A stretch of 64,000 nt of DNA from JAIBJN01 sp963830885 (lineage in GTDB: Bacteria > Actinomycetota > Thermoleophilia > Gaiellales > Gaiellaceae): assembly GCA_963830885.1 (NCBI GenBank), contig CAWHOA010000023.1:1-64000 (forward strand). The letters are read 5' to 3'. Of the stretch, positions 17,470-25,559 are shown one piece after another. The notes beneath the pieces are model-generated. The model was not told the DNA's origin. It did not search any database and was given only the letters and a program-made list of their open reading frames with translations. A program made the translations under genes and the position numbers. How positions within the stretch are numbered: the stretch's first letter is position 1; each line of letters opens with the position of its first letter.

Positions 17470-18635
17470 GCTCGCACCGCCTCGGGGCGGGCGGCCTCGA
17501 CGAACGCGCGGACCTTCGCATGGTCCTTGATCCCCGGCGAGCGCTCGAGGCTGCGGCTGGCGTCGACCGCCCAGGGACGCACCGCCTCGATAGCGCTGCG
17601 GACGTTCTCGGGGCCGAGCCCGCCGGCGAGGAGGATGCGGCCGCTGACCGTCGCGGCCTCGTCCCAGTGCCGTGCGTCGCTGCCGAGCCAGGGGAGGTCG
17701 CGGACGATCGCCACGGTCTCGCCCTCTCGCAACAGGACGCCGTTCCGCGCGCGGTGGCCGTCCTCCTCCGGGTAGAGCTGGACGAGGTCGGTTCCGGCAT
17801 CGGTCGCCTCGCCGACGCAGACGGCCACCGAGAGCATCGTCTCGGGAACGGGCAGGGGGGCCTCCGCGCGGCGCGGGCTCTCGGCGAGGACGAAGCCGGC
17901 CAGGTCGGCGCCGGCATCGGCCGCGGCGGCGACGTCCTCGCCGCGGGTCAGCCCGCAGACCTTCACCAGGGGGCGGGCCAGGAGCTCGGCCAGCTTCGCC
18001 CCAGGGTCGTCCGCGCGCATGAGGATGGAGCCGACCAGGATCGCGTCGGCACCTGCGAGCTCGGCCTCGGCGCCCTGGACCCGGTTCCCGATCGCGCTCT
18101 CGGCGACGATCAGGCGGTCGCGAGGGGCTTCGGCCACGAGGGAGAGCTGGGTGCGGCGGTCGATCTCGAAGGTGCCGAGGTCGCGTGCGTTGATGCCGAT
18201 GATCCCGGCGCCGAGCGCGACCGCCCGCGCGAGCTCCTCGGCATCGTGCGCCTCGACGAGGAGGTCGAGGCCGAGCTCGTGCGCGCCGTCCAGCATGAGG
18301 AGGGCCTGCTCGTCGTTCACGTCGCGGAGGAGAAGGAGGGCGGCGTCGGCCCCGGCGATGCGCGCCTGCAGCAGGTCGCCCTGGTCGTCGAAGAATCCCT
18401 TCGCCAGCAGGGGCACGGTCGTCGCCGCTCGCGCGGCGGCCAGGTCGTCGAACGTCCCACCGAAGCGCTCGTCGACGAGGATCGACACCGCCGCCGCGCC
18501 GTTGTCCTGGAACGCCTTCGCCAGGGCGGCGGGATCGGCGTCGGGCCGCAAGTCACCGGCCGAGGGCGAGCGGCGCTTGACCTCCGCGATCGCGCGAAGC
18601 CCCTCCTGCGCCAGCGAGTCCTTGAAGCGCCCCAT
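17466..18635 (-). CDS. trpCF: Fused indole-3-glycerol phosphate synthase / phosphoribosylanthranilate isomerase
   Basis: A 389-residue bifunctional enzyme. Residues 1-216 are TrpC: AIAEVKRRSPSAGDL, LLAKGFF, EAHD, GINARDL and AESAI carry the catalytic Glu and Lys residues. Residues from about 218 are TrpF: VKVCGLTRGEDV with the catalytic Cys, and LLAGGLGPENV followed by VDASRSLERSPGIKD. I chose the ATG at 18635; upstream codons in frame run through hairpin repeats and look noncoding. TrpC therefore lacks the usual 40-residue N-terminal helical extension. The fusion order is as in E. coli, but this is an independent occurrence in an actinobacterial-type genome. Confidence 0.92.
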   Translation of the reverse strand: MGRFKDSLAQEGLRAIAEVKRRSPSAGDLRPDADPAALAKAFQDNGAAAVSILVDERFGGTFDDLAAARAATTVPLLAKGFFDDQGDLLQARIAGADAALLLLRDVNDEQALLMLDGAHELGLDLLVEAHDAEELARAVALGAGIIGINARDLGTFEIDRRTQLSLVAEAPRDRLIVAESAIGNRVQGAEAELAGADAILVGSILMRADDPGAKLAELLARPLVKVCGLTRGEDVAAAADAGADLAGFVLAESPRRAEAPLPVPETMLSVAVCVGEATDAGTDLVQLYPEEDGHRARNGVLLREGETVAIVRDLPWLGSDARHWDEAATVSGRILLAGGLGPENVRSAIEAVRPWAVDASRSLERSPGIKDHAKVRAFVEAARPEAVRA

Positions 18636-18660
18636 CAGCGGGCGCGTCCTCTCCGGCCGC

Positions 18661-18786
18661 GTCCCAGTGCCTGGCACCGGGACGTGGCCTCCCCGGACGC
18701 CTCCGGGTATCCGGCCCGTCCTCGATCTCGTTCCCCGAGTCCAAGGCGCCGCGATGGACATGGCCAAGTGCCTGGCACCGGGGCGT
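18661..18786. repeat. REP-like palindromes between trpD and trpCF
   Basis: Two copies of the palindromic core GTGCCTGGCAC lie about 101 bp apart (18667-18677 and 18768-18778). The first is embedded in a longer near-perfect hairpin of 23 nt (18661-18683; GTCCC, GTGCC, loop T, GGCAC, GGGAC with two single mismatches). They fill the 154-bp gap between trpD and trpCF, the only wide gap inside the operon. They could stabilise the mRNA, attenuate downstream expression or be dispersed mobile repeats. Confidence 0.6.
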
Positions 18787-18789
18787 GGC

Positions 18790-19818
18790 TCACGGGGACA
18801 CGGCCTCCTGCCGCGAGAAGGCGGCGAGCGTCTCCAGGCGCTCGGCGGCGGCGCCGGAGTCGACGGCTTCCGCCGCCAGGCGGTAGCCGTCAGGGAGGCC
18901 GGCGGCGTGGCCGGCGGCCGCGATCGCGCCGGCGGCGTTCAGCAGCACCGCCTCGCGCTTGGGGCCCGGCGCGCCGGCGAGGATCTCGCGGACGACGGCG
19001 GCGTTCTCCTCCGGCGTGCCGCCGGCGAGGTCGGCGGAGGAGCAGCGCGGCACGCCGAACTCGGCGGGGTCGATCTCGCGCCGCGTCACATCGCCGTCCA
19101 CGACCTCGCAGACCAGGTTCGGCCCCGCCGGCGAAAGCTCGTCGATCCCGCCTGCGCCGTGGACGACGAACGCGCGCCGCGCGCCGAGGGAGGCCAGCAC
19201 CGAGGCGATCGTCTCCACCAGCTCCGGAGCGTAGACGCCGACGACCTGCGCGCGCGCCCCCGCCGGGTTCGTGAGCGGCCCGAGGACGTTGAAGACCGTC
19301 CGCGTCGCGAGCTCGCGCCGCACGGGCGCGGCGTGGCGCATCGCGGGGTGGTGGGCCTGCGCGAAGAGGAAGCCGAAGCCGAGCTCGTCGATCGAGCGCT
19401 CGATCTGCGGCGGGGCCAGGTCGAGTCGGAAGCCGAGCGCCTCGAGCACGTCCGCCGAGCCGGAAGCGGAGGAGACCGCGCGGTTCCCGTGCTTCGCCAC
19501 GCCCGCCCCGGCCGCCGCCGCGACCAACGCCGCCGCCGTCGAGATGTTGAACGTCCGCGCCCCGTCGCCGCCGGTCCCGGCCGTGTCGACCAGGTCCTCG
19601 CGTCGCGGCCGCACCGAGAGAACGTGCTCGCGCATGGCCTCGGCGCACCCGGCGATCTCGTCCGCGCGCTCGCCCTTGAGGCGGAGCGCGACGAGGAAGC
19701 CGCCCATCTGCGCCGGCGTCGCCTCGCCGCTCATGATCTGGTTCATCACGTCGCGCGCCTCGCTGCGGCTGAGGTCACGGCCCTCGAGCAGCTGCGCGAG
19801 CGCCTCCTGGATGGTCAC
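18790..19818 (-). CDS. trpD: Anthranilate phosphoribosyltransferase
   Basis: A 342-residue enzyme transferring the phosphoribosyl group of PRPP to anthranilate. The PRPP loop DTAGTGGDG is at 78-86, KHGNRAVSS at 109-117, and the second metal-binding region and Gly-rich C-terminal helices follow. The start is a GTG at 19818 that overlaps the trpEG stop (GTGA). The length is normal. The gene is followed by the repeat-bearing 154-bp gap before trpCF. Confidence 0.93.
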   Translation of the reverse strand: MTIQEALAQLLEGRDLSRSEARDVMNQIMSGEATPAQMGGFLVALRLKGERADEIAGCAEAMREHVLSVRPRREDLVDTAGTGGDGARTFNISTAAALVAAAAGAGVAKHGNRAVSSASGSADVLEALGFRLDLAPPQIERSIDELGFGFLFAQAHHPAMRHAAPVRRELATRTVFNVLGPLTNPAGARAQVVGVYAPELVETIASVLASLGARRAFVVHGAGGIDELSPAGPNLVCEVVDGDVTRREIDPAEFGVPRCSSADLAGGTPEENAAVVREILAGAPGPKREAVLLNAAGAIAAAGHAAGLPDGYRLAAEAVDSGAAAERLETLAAFSRQEAVSP

Positions 19819-21626
19819 CGTCCGCCCTCCAGGAAGTTGCGCCCGAGCGCCGGCCCGTCCGGAGTGAGCACGGACTCCGGGTGGAACTGGATTCCGATCA
19901 CCGGGAACTCGCGGTGGCGCACTGCCATCACCTCGCCGTCGTCGGCGGTGGCGCAGACTTCGAGCTCGTCGGGCACGGTGACGGCCGCGAGCGAGTGGTA
20001 ACGCCCGCCCTCGAGCGGATCGGGCAGGCCGGCGAAGATCCCGCGGCCGTCGTGCGTCACCGAGCTCGCCTTGCCGTGGAGGAGCTTGTGCGCCTGCCCG
20101 ATCTCGCCGCCGAAGGCCTCCACGATCGCCTGGTGGCCGAGGCAGACGCCGAGCGTCGGCACCCGCGGCCCGAGCCGCTGCACGATCTCGACCGACGCGC
20201 CTGCGTCCTCGGGTCGCCCGGGACCGGGCGAGATGACCAGATGGCTCGGCGCCATCCGCTCGGCGCCGTCCGCGTCGATCGCGTCGTTCCGGATCACCGT
20301 CACCTCGGCCCCCAGCTCCTCGAAGAGGTGGGCGAGGTTGTACGTGAAGCTGTCGTAGTTGTCGACGAGGAGGATCACGGGCGGCTGTTCCCATTCTGCT
20401 CGGCGTCGCGCCAGCGCCGCTTCGAGCGCGGCCAGCTTGTTCAGGCACTCCTCGTGCTCGGCCGCCGGATCGGAGTCGGCGACGAGGCCCGCCCCCGCCT
20501 GCAGCCGGGCGAGCCCGTCGGCCAGGACGACCGTGCGGATGGCGATGCACGTGTCCAGCGTCCCGTCCGGGAGGGCGTAGCCGACCGCGCCCGCGTACGG
20601 CCCCCGCCGGTAGCCCTCCAGCTCGGAGATGATCTGCATGGCGCGCACCTTGGGTGCGCCCGAAACCGTCCCGGCGGGGAAGCACGCCCGCAGGAGGTCG
20701 AAAGCGGTGCGCCCCGGAGCGAGCTCGCCGGCCACCTCGGAGACGAGGTGCGTCACGTGCGAGTAGCGCTCGGCCTCGAGGAAGCGGACGACCCGCACGG
20801 TTCCCGGCTCGCAGACGCGCGAGAGGTCGTTGCGCCCGAGATCGACCAGCATGATGTGCTCCGCCTTGTCCTTCTCGGAGGCGAGCAGGCGCTCGGCGTC
20901 GCCCGCGCCGGGGCTGGTCGTCCCGGCGATCGGGTTCAGCGAGGCGCGCGCGCCCTCCAGCTTGACCAACGTCTCCGGGGACGACCCGACCAGCGAGATC
21001 CCGTCCAGCTCCAGGAGGAAGTGGTAGGGCGACGGGTTGATGCGTCGGAGCGAGCGGTAGAGCGCGAGCGCGGAGACCTCGGTCGGCCGCTCCGCCCGCT
21101 GCGAGAGCACGATCTGGAAGGCGTCGCCGGCGCGGATGTGGTCCTTTGCCCGCCGCACTCCCTCCTCGTAGGCCTCCCGGGAGGGAAAGCGCTGCGTCGG
21201 GCCGGGGGAGGCCACGGGCGCGAGGGCGGCCGTCGCCCCGGCGGCGAGCCGGTCCGAGATCTCGGCGGGGTCGCCGGCGAGCACCTCGGCCACGCTCGCG
21301 GCGTGGTCGAAGCGGACGAGGGTGTCGGCGACGACGAAGCGGCTCTCGGGCAGGCCGGGCCCGGGCTCCGGGAGCGGCACGGTCGGCTCGAGCACGGCGA
21401 CGTGGTCGTAGCCGAGGTAGCCCACGACCGGGCGCCCGGCCGCGACCTCGCGCTCGGCGTCGCCGAAGTCCACCAGGCGCGCCCCGGCCCCGACGAGGCT
21501 GTGCCGCCCCAGCCGACCCTTCTCCACCGACTCGAGCAGGAAGCCGGCGCGCGCCCCGGCGCGCAGGCGGAGGTAGGCCCCGAGCGGGGTGATCAGGTCG
21601 GCGTGGATGTCGGGTGCGTGTGTCAC
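19815..21626 (-). CDS. trpEG: Fused anthranilate synthase component I / glutamine amidotransferase (TrpE-TrpG)
   Basis: A 603-residue single-chain anthranilate synthase. Residues 1-410 are TrpE, with LLES (residues 30-33, the feedback tryptophan site), RNDLSRVC and FPAGTVSGAPKVRAM. The region between LLES and GYLGYD is short, so this half is about 90 residues smaller than typical TrpE. Residues 417-603 are the TrpG glutaminase: LLVDNYDSFTYNL, GVCLGHQ with nucleophile Cys495, and His582/Glu584 in FHPES. The GTG start at 21626 lies 5 nt past the attenuator T-run and has no Shine-Dalgarno sequence. Such fusions are known in some proteobacteria; here it is combined with a trpCF fusion. Confidence 0.92.
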   Translation of the reverse strand: MTHAPDIHADLITPLGAYLRLRAGARAGFLLESVEKGRLGRHSLVGAGARLVDFGDAEREVAAGRPVVGYLGYDHVAVLEPTVPLPEPGPGLPESRFVVADTLVRFDHAASVAEVLAGDPAEISDRLAAGATAALAPVASPGPTQRFPSREAYEEGVRRAKDHIRAGDAFQIVLSQRAERPTEVSALALYRSLRRINPSPYHFLLELDGISLVGSSPETLVKLEGARASLNPIAGTTSPGAGDAERLLASEKDKAEHIMLVDLGRNDLSRVCEPGTVRVVRFLEAERYSHVTHLVSEVAGELAPGRTAFDLLRACFPAGTVSGAPKVRAMQIISELEGYRRGPYAGAVGYALPDGTLDTCIAIRTVVLADGLARLQAGAGLVADSDPAAEHEECLNKLAALEAALARRRAEWEQPPVILLVDNYDSFTYNLAHLFEELGAEVTVIRNDAIDADGAERMAPSHLVISPGPGRPEDAGASVEIVQRLGPRVPTLGVCLGHQAIVEAFGGEIGQAHKLLHGKASSVTHDGRGIFAGLPDPLEGGRYHSLAAVTVPDELEVCATADDGEVMAVRHREFPVIGIQFHPESVLTPDGPALGRNFLEGGR

Positions 21627-21630
21627 GGCA

Positions 21631-21757
21631 AACGAAAAGACCCTCCTGGCGGGGGTCTACGAGCGGAGCGGGCTGTGAGGGTGCCTCTGGGCTAGCAGGC
21701 GACGCTCCCGCTCCGCTCGCGGCGCCAGGCCCACCAGGTGCGGACGGGAGGAGTCAT
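21631..21757 (-). promoter_or_regulatory. trp operon transcription attenuator
   Basis: Between the leader peptide and trpEG the transcript can form two exclusive structures. The antiterminator pairs CGAGCGGAGCGGG (21719-21707, inside the leader ORF) with CCCGCTCCGCTCG (21672-21660), a perfect 13-bp stem. It is extended by CCTGGCG (21729-21723) pairing with CGCCAGG (21651-21645). The terminator is AGACCC (21658-21653) pairing with GGGTCT (21643-21638), followed by TTTTCGTT. The second antiterminator stem uses the terminator loop and encloses its 5' arm. A ribosome that completes the leader would cover the 5' antiterminator arm and let the terminator form; stalling at the Trp codons frees it. 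This is classical Trp-codon-dependent attenuation logic, inferred from sequence. Confidence 0.85.
21692..21757 (-). CDS. trpL: trp leader peptide (21 residues, three Trp codons)
   Basis: The short ORF from the ATG at 21757 to the TAG at 21694-21692 encodes 21 residues with Trp at positions 8, 9 and 11 (TWWAW), followed by an Arg-rich stretch (RRERSGS). Three Trp in four residues is far beyond chance for a 21-residue peptide and marks a sensor of charged tRNA-Trp. There is no Shine-Dalgarno sequence; the -10 element lies 8 nt upstream of the ATG, so the transcript is probably leaderless. The codons after the Trp cluster form the 5' arm of the antiterminator. Confidence 0.88.
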   Translation of the reverse strand: MTPPVRTWWAWRRERSGSVAC

Positions 21758-21765
21758 CTGCCGAG

Positions 21766-21795
21766 AGCGTAGGCGAGCCCGGACGGGCGCGTCAA
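21766..21795 (-). promoter_or_regulatory. Promoter of the trp operon
   Basis: TTGACG (21795-21790) and TACGCT (21771-21766), read on the minus strand, are separated by 18 bp and match the sigma-70/HrdB-type consensus well. The -10 element ends 8 nt before the trpL ATG, so transcription would begin at or next to the start codon. The divergent DUF4389 gene begins 54 bp beyond the -35 element. Confidence 0.75.
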
Positions 21796-21848
21796 GCGCT
21801 CGTCGGCCTTCTGCAGCGCGTCCGCGGCGACACGCGATAATCCGGGCA

Positions 21849-23132
21849 ATGCAGCCGCACCCGATCCGGCTCGTGGTCCAGGACGACCTGCGCCGCTCGC
21901 GGCTGACGGTCTTCTTCCGGCTCCTCCTGGCGATCCCGCACCTGATCTGGCTCTGGCTCTGGTCGTCGATCGCACTCTTCCCGATCGCGCCGATCGCGTG
22001 GTTCCTCACGCTCGTGCGCGGCACGCTGCCGCGGCCGCTCTGGGACTTCTACGCGGCGCTCGTCCGCTACACGACACACGTGTACGCGTACGTCTTCCTG
22101 GCGGGAAACCCGTTCCCCGGGTTCGTCGGCAAGGCCGGCAGCTATCCGATCGACCTCGAGATCGCACCGCCCGGGCGCCAGAGCCGGTGGAAGACCGCCT
22201 TCCGGATGGTGCTGGCGCTGCCCGCTCTCTACCTCGCGACCATCCTGCTCGTCTATGCCGCGCCCCAGTACTTCTACGACGAGGCGACGGGGGAGGAGGG
22301 GTGGTTCGTCGTGGTCTTGGGAGTCTCGGCCGCCGTCGGCTTCCTCGCCTGGTTCGGTTGCCTGGCGCTCGGGCGCATGCCCACCGGCTTCCGCGACCTG
22401 CTCGCATACACACTGCGCTACGGCGCGCAGACCTGGAGCTATCTCCTCTTCCTCACCGACCGGTATCCGGACGCCGACCCGAGCGAGCCGCCCGCCGCCC
22501 AGCCAACACCGGAAAAGCCGGTCAAGCTGCGAGTCGAGGACGACCTGCGTCGGTCGCGGCTCACCGTCTTCTTCCGGCTCCTGCTCACCATCCCGCACAT
22601 CGCCTGGCTCATTCTCTGGGGGATCGTGGCCTTCCTGGCCCTCGTCGTCGGCTGGTTCGCCACCCTGTTCACCGGTCGCCTACCGGGCGCACTGCACCGC
22701 TTCCTTGCCGCGTACGTGCGCTACGCGACTCACGTCTTCGCCTTCCTCTTCCTCGTCGCCAACCCATTTCCGGGGTTCGCCGGCACCCAGGGGAGCTACC
22801 CGATCGACCTCGAGATCGCACCGCCCGGGCGCCAAAGCCGCTGGAAGACGCTGTTCCGGCTCTTCCTGGCGTTCCCGGCGCACCTGCTCGCCTCGGCACT
22901 CCTGATAGCGCTCGAGCTCGTGGCGATCTTCGGCTGGTTCGTCGGCCTCTTCCTCGGCCGCATGCCCAACGGCCTGCGCAACCTCGGCGCCTACTGCCTG
23001 CGCTACACGGCTCAGACGTACGCGTACATCTACCTGCTCACCGACAGCTACCCGTACAGCGGGCCGACCGAATACGTGAAGCCCGTGCCGCCGTGGCCAG
23101 GCCCGCTGCCCTTGCCGTCGCCGTCGGCGTAG
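21849..23132 (+). CDS. Membrane protein with two tandem DUF4389 domains
   Basis: A 427-residue integral membrane protein; start ATG at 21849, preceded by GATAAT 7 nt upstream and no Shine-Dalgarno sequence. Two copies of the same domain are obvious. Each begins VxDDLRRSRLTVFFRLLL, has paired transmembrane helices, then YAYVFLAGNPFPGF or FAFLFLVANPFPGF, SYPIDLEIAPPGRQSRWKT and a C-terminal LRYxAQTxxYxxLLTDxYP. The copies span about 5-205 and 213-410, joined by a Pro-rich linker. The function of DUF4389 is unknown. Its 3' end overlaps the next gene by 40 bp. Confidence 0.85.
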   Translation: MQPHPIRLVVQDDLRRSRLTVFFRLLLAIPHLIWLWLWSSIALFPIAPIAWFLTLVRGTLPRPLWDFYAALVRYTTHVYAYVFLAGNPFPGFVGKAGSYPIDLEIAPPGRQSRWKTAFRMVLALPALYLATILLVYAAPQYFYDEATGEEGWFVVVLGVSAAVGFLAWFGCLALGRMPTGFRDLLAYTLRYGAQTWSYLLFLTDRYPDADPSEPPAAQPTPEKPVKLRVEDDLRRSRLTVFFRLLLTIPHIAWLILWGIVAFLALVVGWFATLFTGRLPGALHRFLAAYVRYATHVFAFLFLVANPFPGFAGTQGSYPIDLEIAPPGRQSRWKTLFRLFLAFPAHLLASALLIALELVAIFGWFVGLFLGRMPNGLRNLGAYCLRYTAQTYAYIYLLTDSYPYSGPTEYVKPVPPWPGPLPLPSPSA

Positions 23133-24298
23133 CCGCCCTCGCGGCCGTCTGGGCGGTCGCGGCCTGGTGGCTCTGGCAGACCGACGTGCCGTCGGGGCTC
23201 GACCTGCCGGACGTTGCGGCCGAGGACGTGCTCGCCCAGCCCGCGCTCGACGAGGCGCGGGACTTCGAGCGCTTCATCCGCTGGAGCTACGTCGCCTCGG
23301 CGCTCGTCCTGATCGCCGCCTTTGCCGTCTACGCGCGCTACGGCGTGCGCTGGGTGCGGGAGTCGGCGGCAGGCCGGATCGGCACGGGGATGCTGCTCGG
23401 GATGCTCGGCCTCGCCATCGTGTGGCTCGTCCAGGTGCCGTTCGGGCTGCTCGATCTCTGGTGGCAGCGCCGCCACGACGTCTCCGAGCTCGGCTACGTC
23501 GACTGGCTCTTCCTGAACTGGTTCGCGCTCGGGGGCGAGTTCCTGTTCATCTGCTTCGCCCTCCTGATCGTGATGGGCCTGGCCGGGCCGCTCGGGAACT
23601 GGTGGTGGATCCCGGGGGCGGCGTTCTTCGTCGGGCTCGCGGCCCTGCTCACGTTCGTCTCTCCTTATTTGATCCCAGGGCAGGTCGACGCGGATCCGGC
23701 CCTCGTCGAAGAGGCCGACCGGCTCGCCGAGGAGCAAGGGCTCCCGCCGATACCGGTCCGCGTCCAGGAGGTCGATGCGTGGGAGAGCCCGAACGCCGCC
23801 GCCACCGGGCTCGGCCCGACGCGACGGATCATCCTCTGGAACACGCTGGTGGACAACTTCGACCAGGACGAGACGGCGGTCGTCCTCGCCCACGAGCTCG
23901 GCCATCACTCGCGGAACCACCTGCCGAAGAGCATCGCGTGGTATGCGCTCTTCGCCCTTCCCGGGGCGTTCCTGATCGCGTGGGCGACCCGGCGCCGCGG
24001 GGGGATGCGCGAGCCCGCCGCCGTTCCCCTTGCCCTGCTCGTGCTCGTCGTCCTCCAGGTGCTGGCGCTGCCGGTCCAGAACGCGATCACGCGCAACATG
24101 GAGGCCGAGGCCGACTGGGTCGCGCTCGAGACGACCCGCGATCCCGACGCCGCTCGACGGCTGTGGCAGGGCTTCGCCCGGCAGGCGCTCGCCGACCCCA
24201 GCCCTCCGACCTGGTCGTACCTGCTCGTCGACACGCACCCGTCGATGGCGAAGCGCGTGGCCATGGTCGACGCCTGGCGCGCGCGGAACGCGCCCTGA
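23093..24298 (+). CDS. M48-family (Ste24/HtpX-like) membrane metalloprotease
   Basis: A 401-residue protein from the GTG at 23093, which lies inside the 3' end of the DUF4389 gene. Transmembrane helices occur near residues 5-20, 65-80, 100-120, 150-170, 180-200 and again after 290. The zinc site HELGHHSRNH is near residue 268, and the third ligand is likely a Glu in NMEAEADWVALE near 340. Family members cleave membrane or misfolded proteins, with Ste24-like proteins acting on CAAX or membrane substrates. The overlap suggests cotranslation with the DUF4389 protein. Confidence 0.88.
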   Translation: MARPAALAVAVGVAALAAVWAVAAWWLWQTDVPSGLDLPDVAAEDVLAQPALDEARDFERFIRWSYVASALVLIAAFAVYARYGVRWVRESAAGRIGTGMLLGMLGLAIVWLVQVPFGLLDLWWQRRHDVSELGYVDWLFLNWFALGGEFLFICFALLIVMGLAGPLGNWWWIPGAAFFVGLAALLTFVSPYLIPGQVDADPALVEEADRLAEEQGLPPIPVRVQEVDAWESPNAAATGLGPTRRIILWNTLVDNFDQDETAVVLAHELGHHSRNHLPKSIAWYALFALPGAFLIAWATRRRGGMREPAAVPLALLVLVVLQVLALPVQNAITRNMEAEADWVALETTRDPDAARRLWQGFARQALADPSPPTWSYLLVDTHPSMAKRVAMVDAWRARNAP

Positions 24299-24340
24299 GG
24301 GGCGCGCGGCAGGCCGTTATCGGGTTGGTACGCTGGCCGC

Positions 24341-25492
24341 ATGGGCCGCTCGGTCATCGTCTCCGCCGTTCGCACCCCGTTCGGGAAGCTCGGCGGCGCC
24401 CTCAAGGACTACGAGGCGCCGGCGCTCGGAGCGCTTGCAATCCGCGGCGCGCTCGACCGCGTGGACGTCCGCGACGACGAGGTCGAGTACGTGATCATGG
24501 GCCAGGTCCTGCAGGGCGGGGCCGGCCAGGCGCCGGCGCGGCAGGCGGCCGCAGGCGCGGGACTGCCGAAGGAGGTGCCGAGCGACACGATCAACAAGGT
24601 GTGTGCCTCCAGCGTGCGCGCCGTCGAGATCGCCGACCAGATGATTCGCGCCGGCGACCACGACGTGATCGTCGCCGGCGGCATGGAGTCGATGTCGAAC
24701 GCGCCGTATGTCCTCAAGAAGGCGCGCTTCGGCTACCGGCTCGGGGACGGCGTTGTCCTCGACCTGATGCTCCACGACGGGCTCGTCTCGAGCTTCGACG
24801 GCAAGCACATGGTCGAGCAGGCGTCGTTCGTCTCGCGTGAGCTCGGGATCACCCGCGAGGAGCAGGATGCGTGGGCGTTCCGCTCGCAGCAGCGGGCGGT
24901 GGCCGCGATCGACGAGGGCCGCTTCGTGGAAGAGCTCGTCTCCGTGAACGGCGTCGAGGTCGACGAAGCGCCGCGGCGCGACACGACGCTCGAGAAGCTC
25001 GCGAGCCTGAAGCCGGTCTTCGACCCCGAGGGGACGACGACGGCCGGCAACGCGCCCGGCGTCAACGACGGCGCCGGCGCCCTGGTCGTGACCAGCGAGG
25101 AGTTCGCCCGCGAGCGGGGCCTGGAGGTCCTGGCGACGATTCTCGGCTCCGCCTACATCGCGGACGAGTACGCCTACCTGGCCCGGACGCCGGCGAAGGC
25201 GGCCGCGCGCGTGTTCGACAAGGCCGGCAAGACGATCGACGATGTCGACCGGGTCGAGATCAACGAGGCCTTCTCCTCGGTGACGGTCAACTCGCTGAAG
25301 ATGCTCGGCGCCGATCCCGACAAGGCGAACGTCAACGGCGGCGCGGTCGCGCTCGGCCACCCGCTCGGTGCCTCCGGGGCGCGGATCCTGGGCACGATGA
25401 TCTACGAGCTGCGCCGCAACGGCGGCGGGCTCGGCCTCGCCGCGATCTGCTCCGGCGGCGGCCAGGGCGACGCCCTCCTGCTCGAGGTCTAG
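24341..25492 (+). CDS. Acetyl-CoA acetyltransferase (thiolase)
   Basis: A 383-residue thiolase of usual size. Catalytic residues are visible: Cys88 in NKVCASS, His340 in GHPLGASG and Cys370 in ICSGGGQGD; NEAFSS is also present. It condenses or cleaves acetoacetyl-CoA (or 3-ketoacyl-CoA) in the cytoplasm. A 3-hydroxyacyl-CoA dehydrogenase lies 1.4 kb downstream, consistent with a fatty-acid or butyrate-type pathway. The TACGCT element 6 nt upstream of the ATG points to a leaderless transcript. Confidence 0.93.
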   Translation: MGRSVIVSAVRTPFGKLGGALKDYEAPALGALAIRGALDRVDVRDDEVEYVIMGQVLQGGAGQAPARQAAAGAGLPKEVPSDTINKVCASSVRAVEIADQMIRAGDHDVIVAGGMESMSNAPYVLKKARFGYRLGDGVVLDLMLHDGLVSSFDGKHMVEQASFVSRELGITREEQDAWAFRSQQRAVAAIDEGRFVEELVSVNGVEVDEAPRRDTTLEKLASLKPVFDPEGTTTAGNAPGVNDGAGALVVTSEEFARERGLEVLATILGSAYIADEYAYLARTPAKAAARVFDKAGKTIDDVDRVEINEAFSSVTVNSLKMLGADPDKANVNGGAVALGHPLGASGARILGTMIYELRRNGGGLGLAAICSGGGQGDALLLEV

Positions 25493-25559
25493 GGAACTTT
25501 CCGGGCGCGCCGCTCGAGCTCGTGCCGGCGCCCGATCCGGTGCCCGCCTGTCGGGGCGG

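Noticed and set aside
17520..19274. Long plus-strand ORF of 584 codons antisense to trpCF and trpD
   Set aside because: Arg/Pro-rich translation without domains. It is the mirror of conserved trp genes on the minus strand, a usual artefact in very GC-rich DNA.
19881..21695. 604-codon plus-strand ORF antisense to trpEG
   Set aside because: Shadow of the fused anthranilate synthase; composition is typical of antisense frames.
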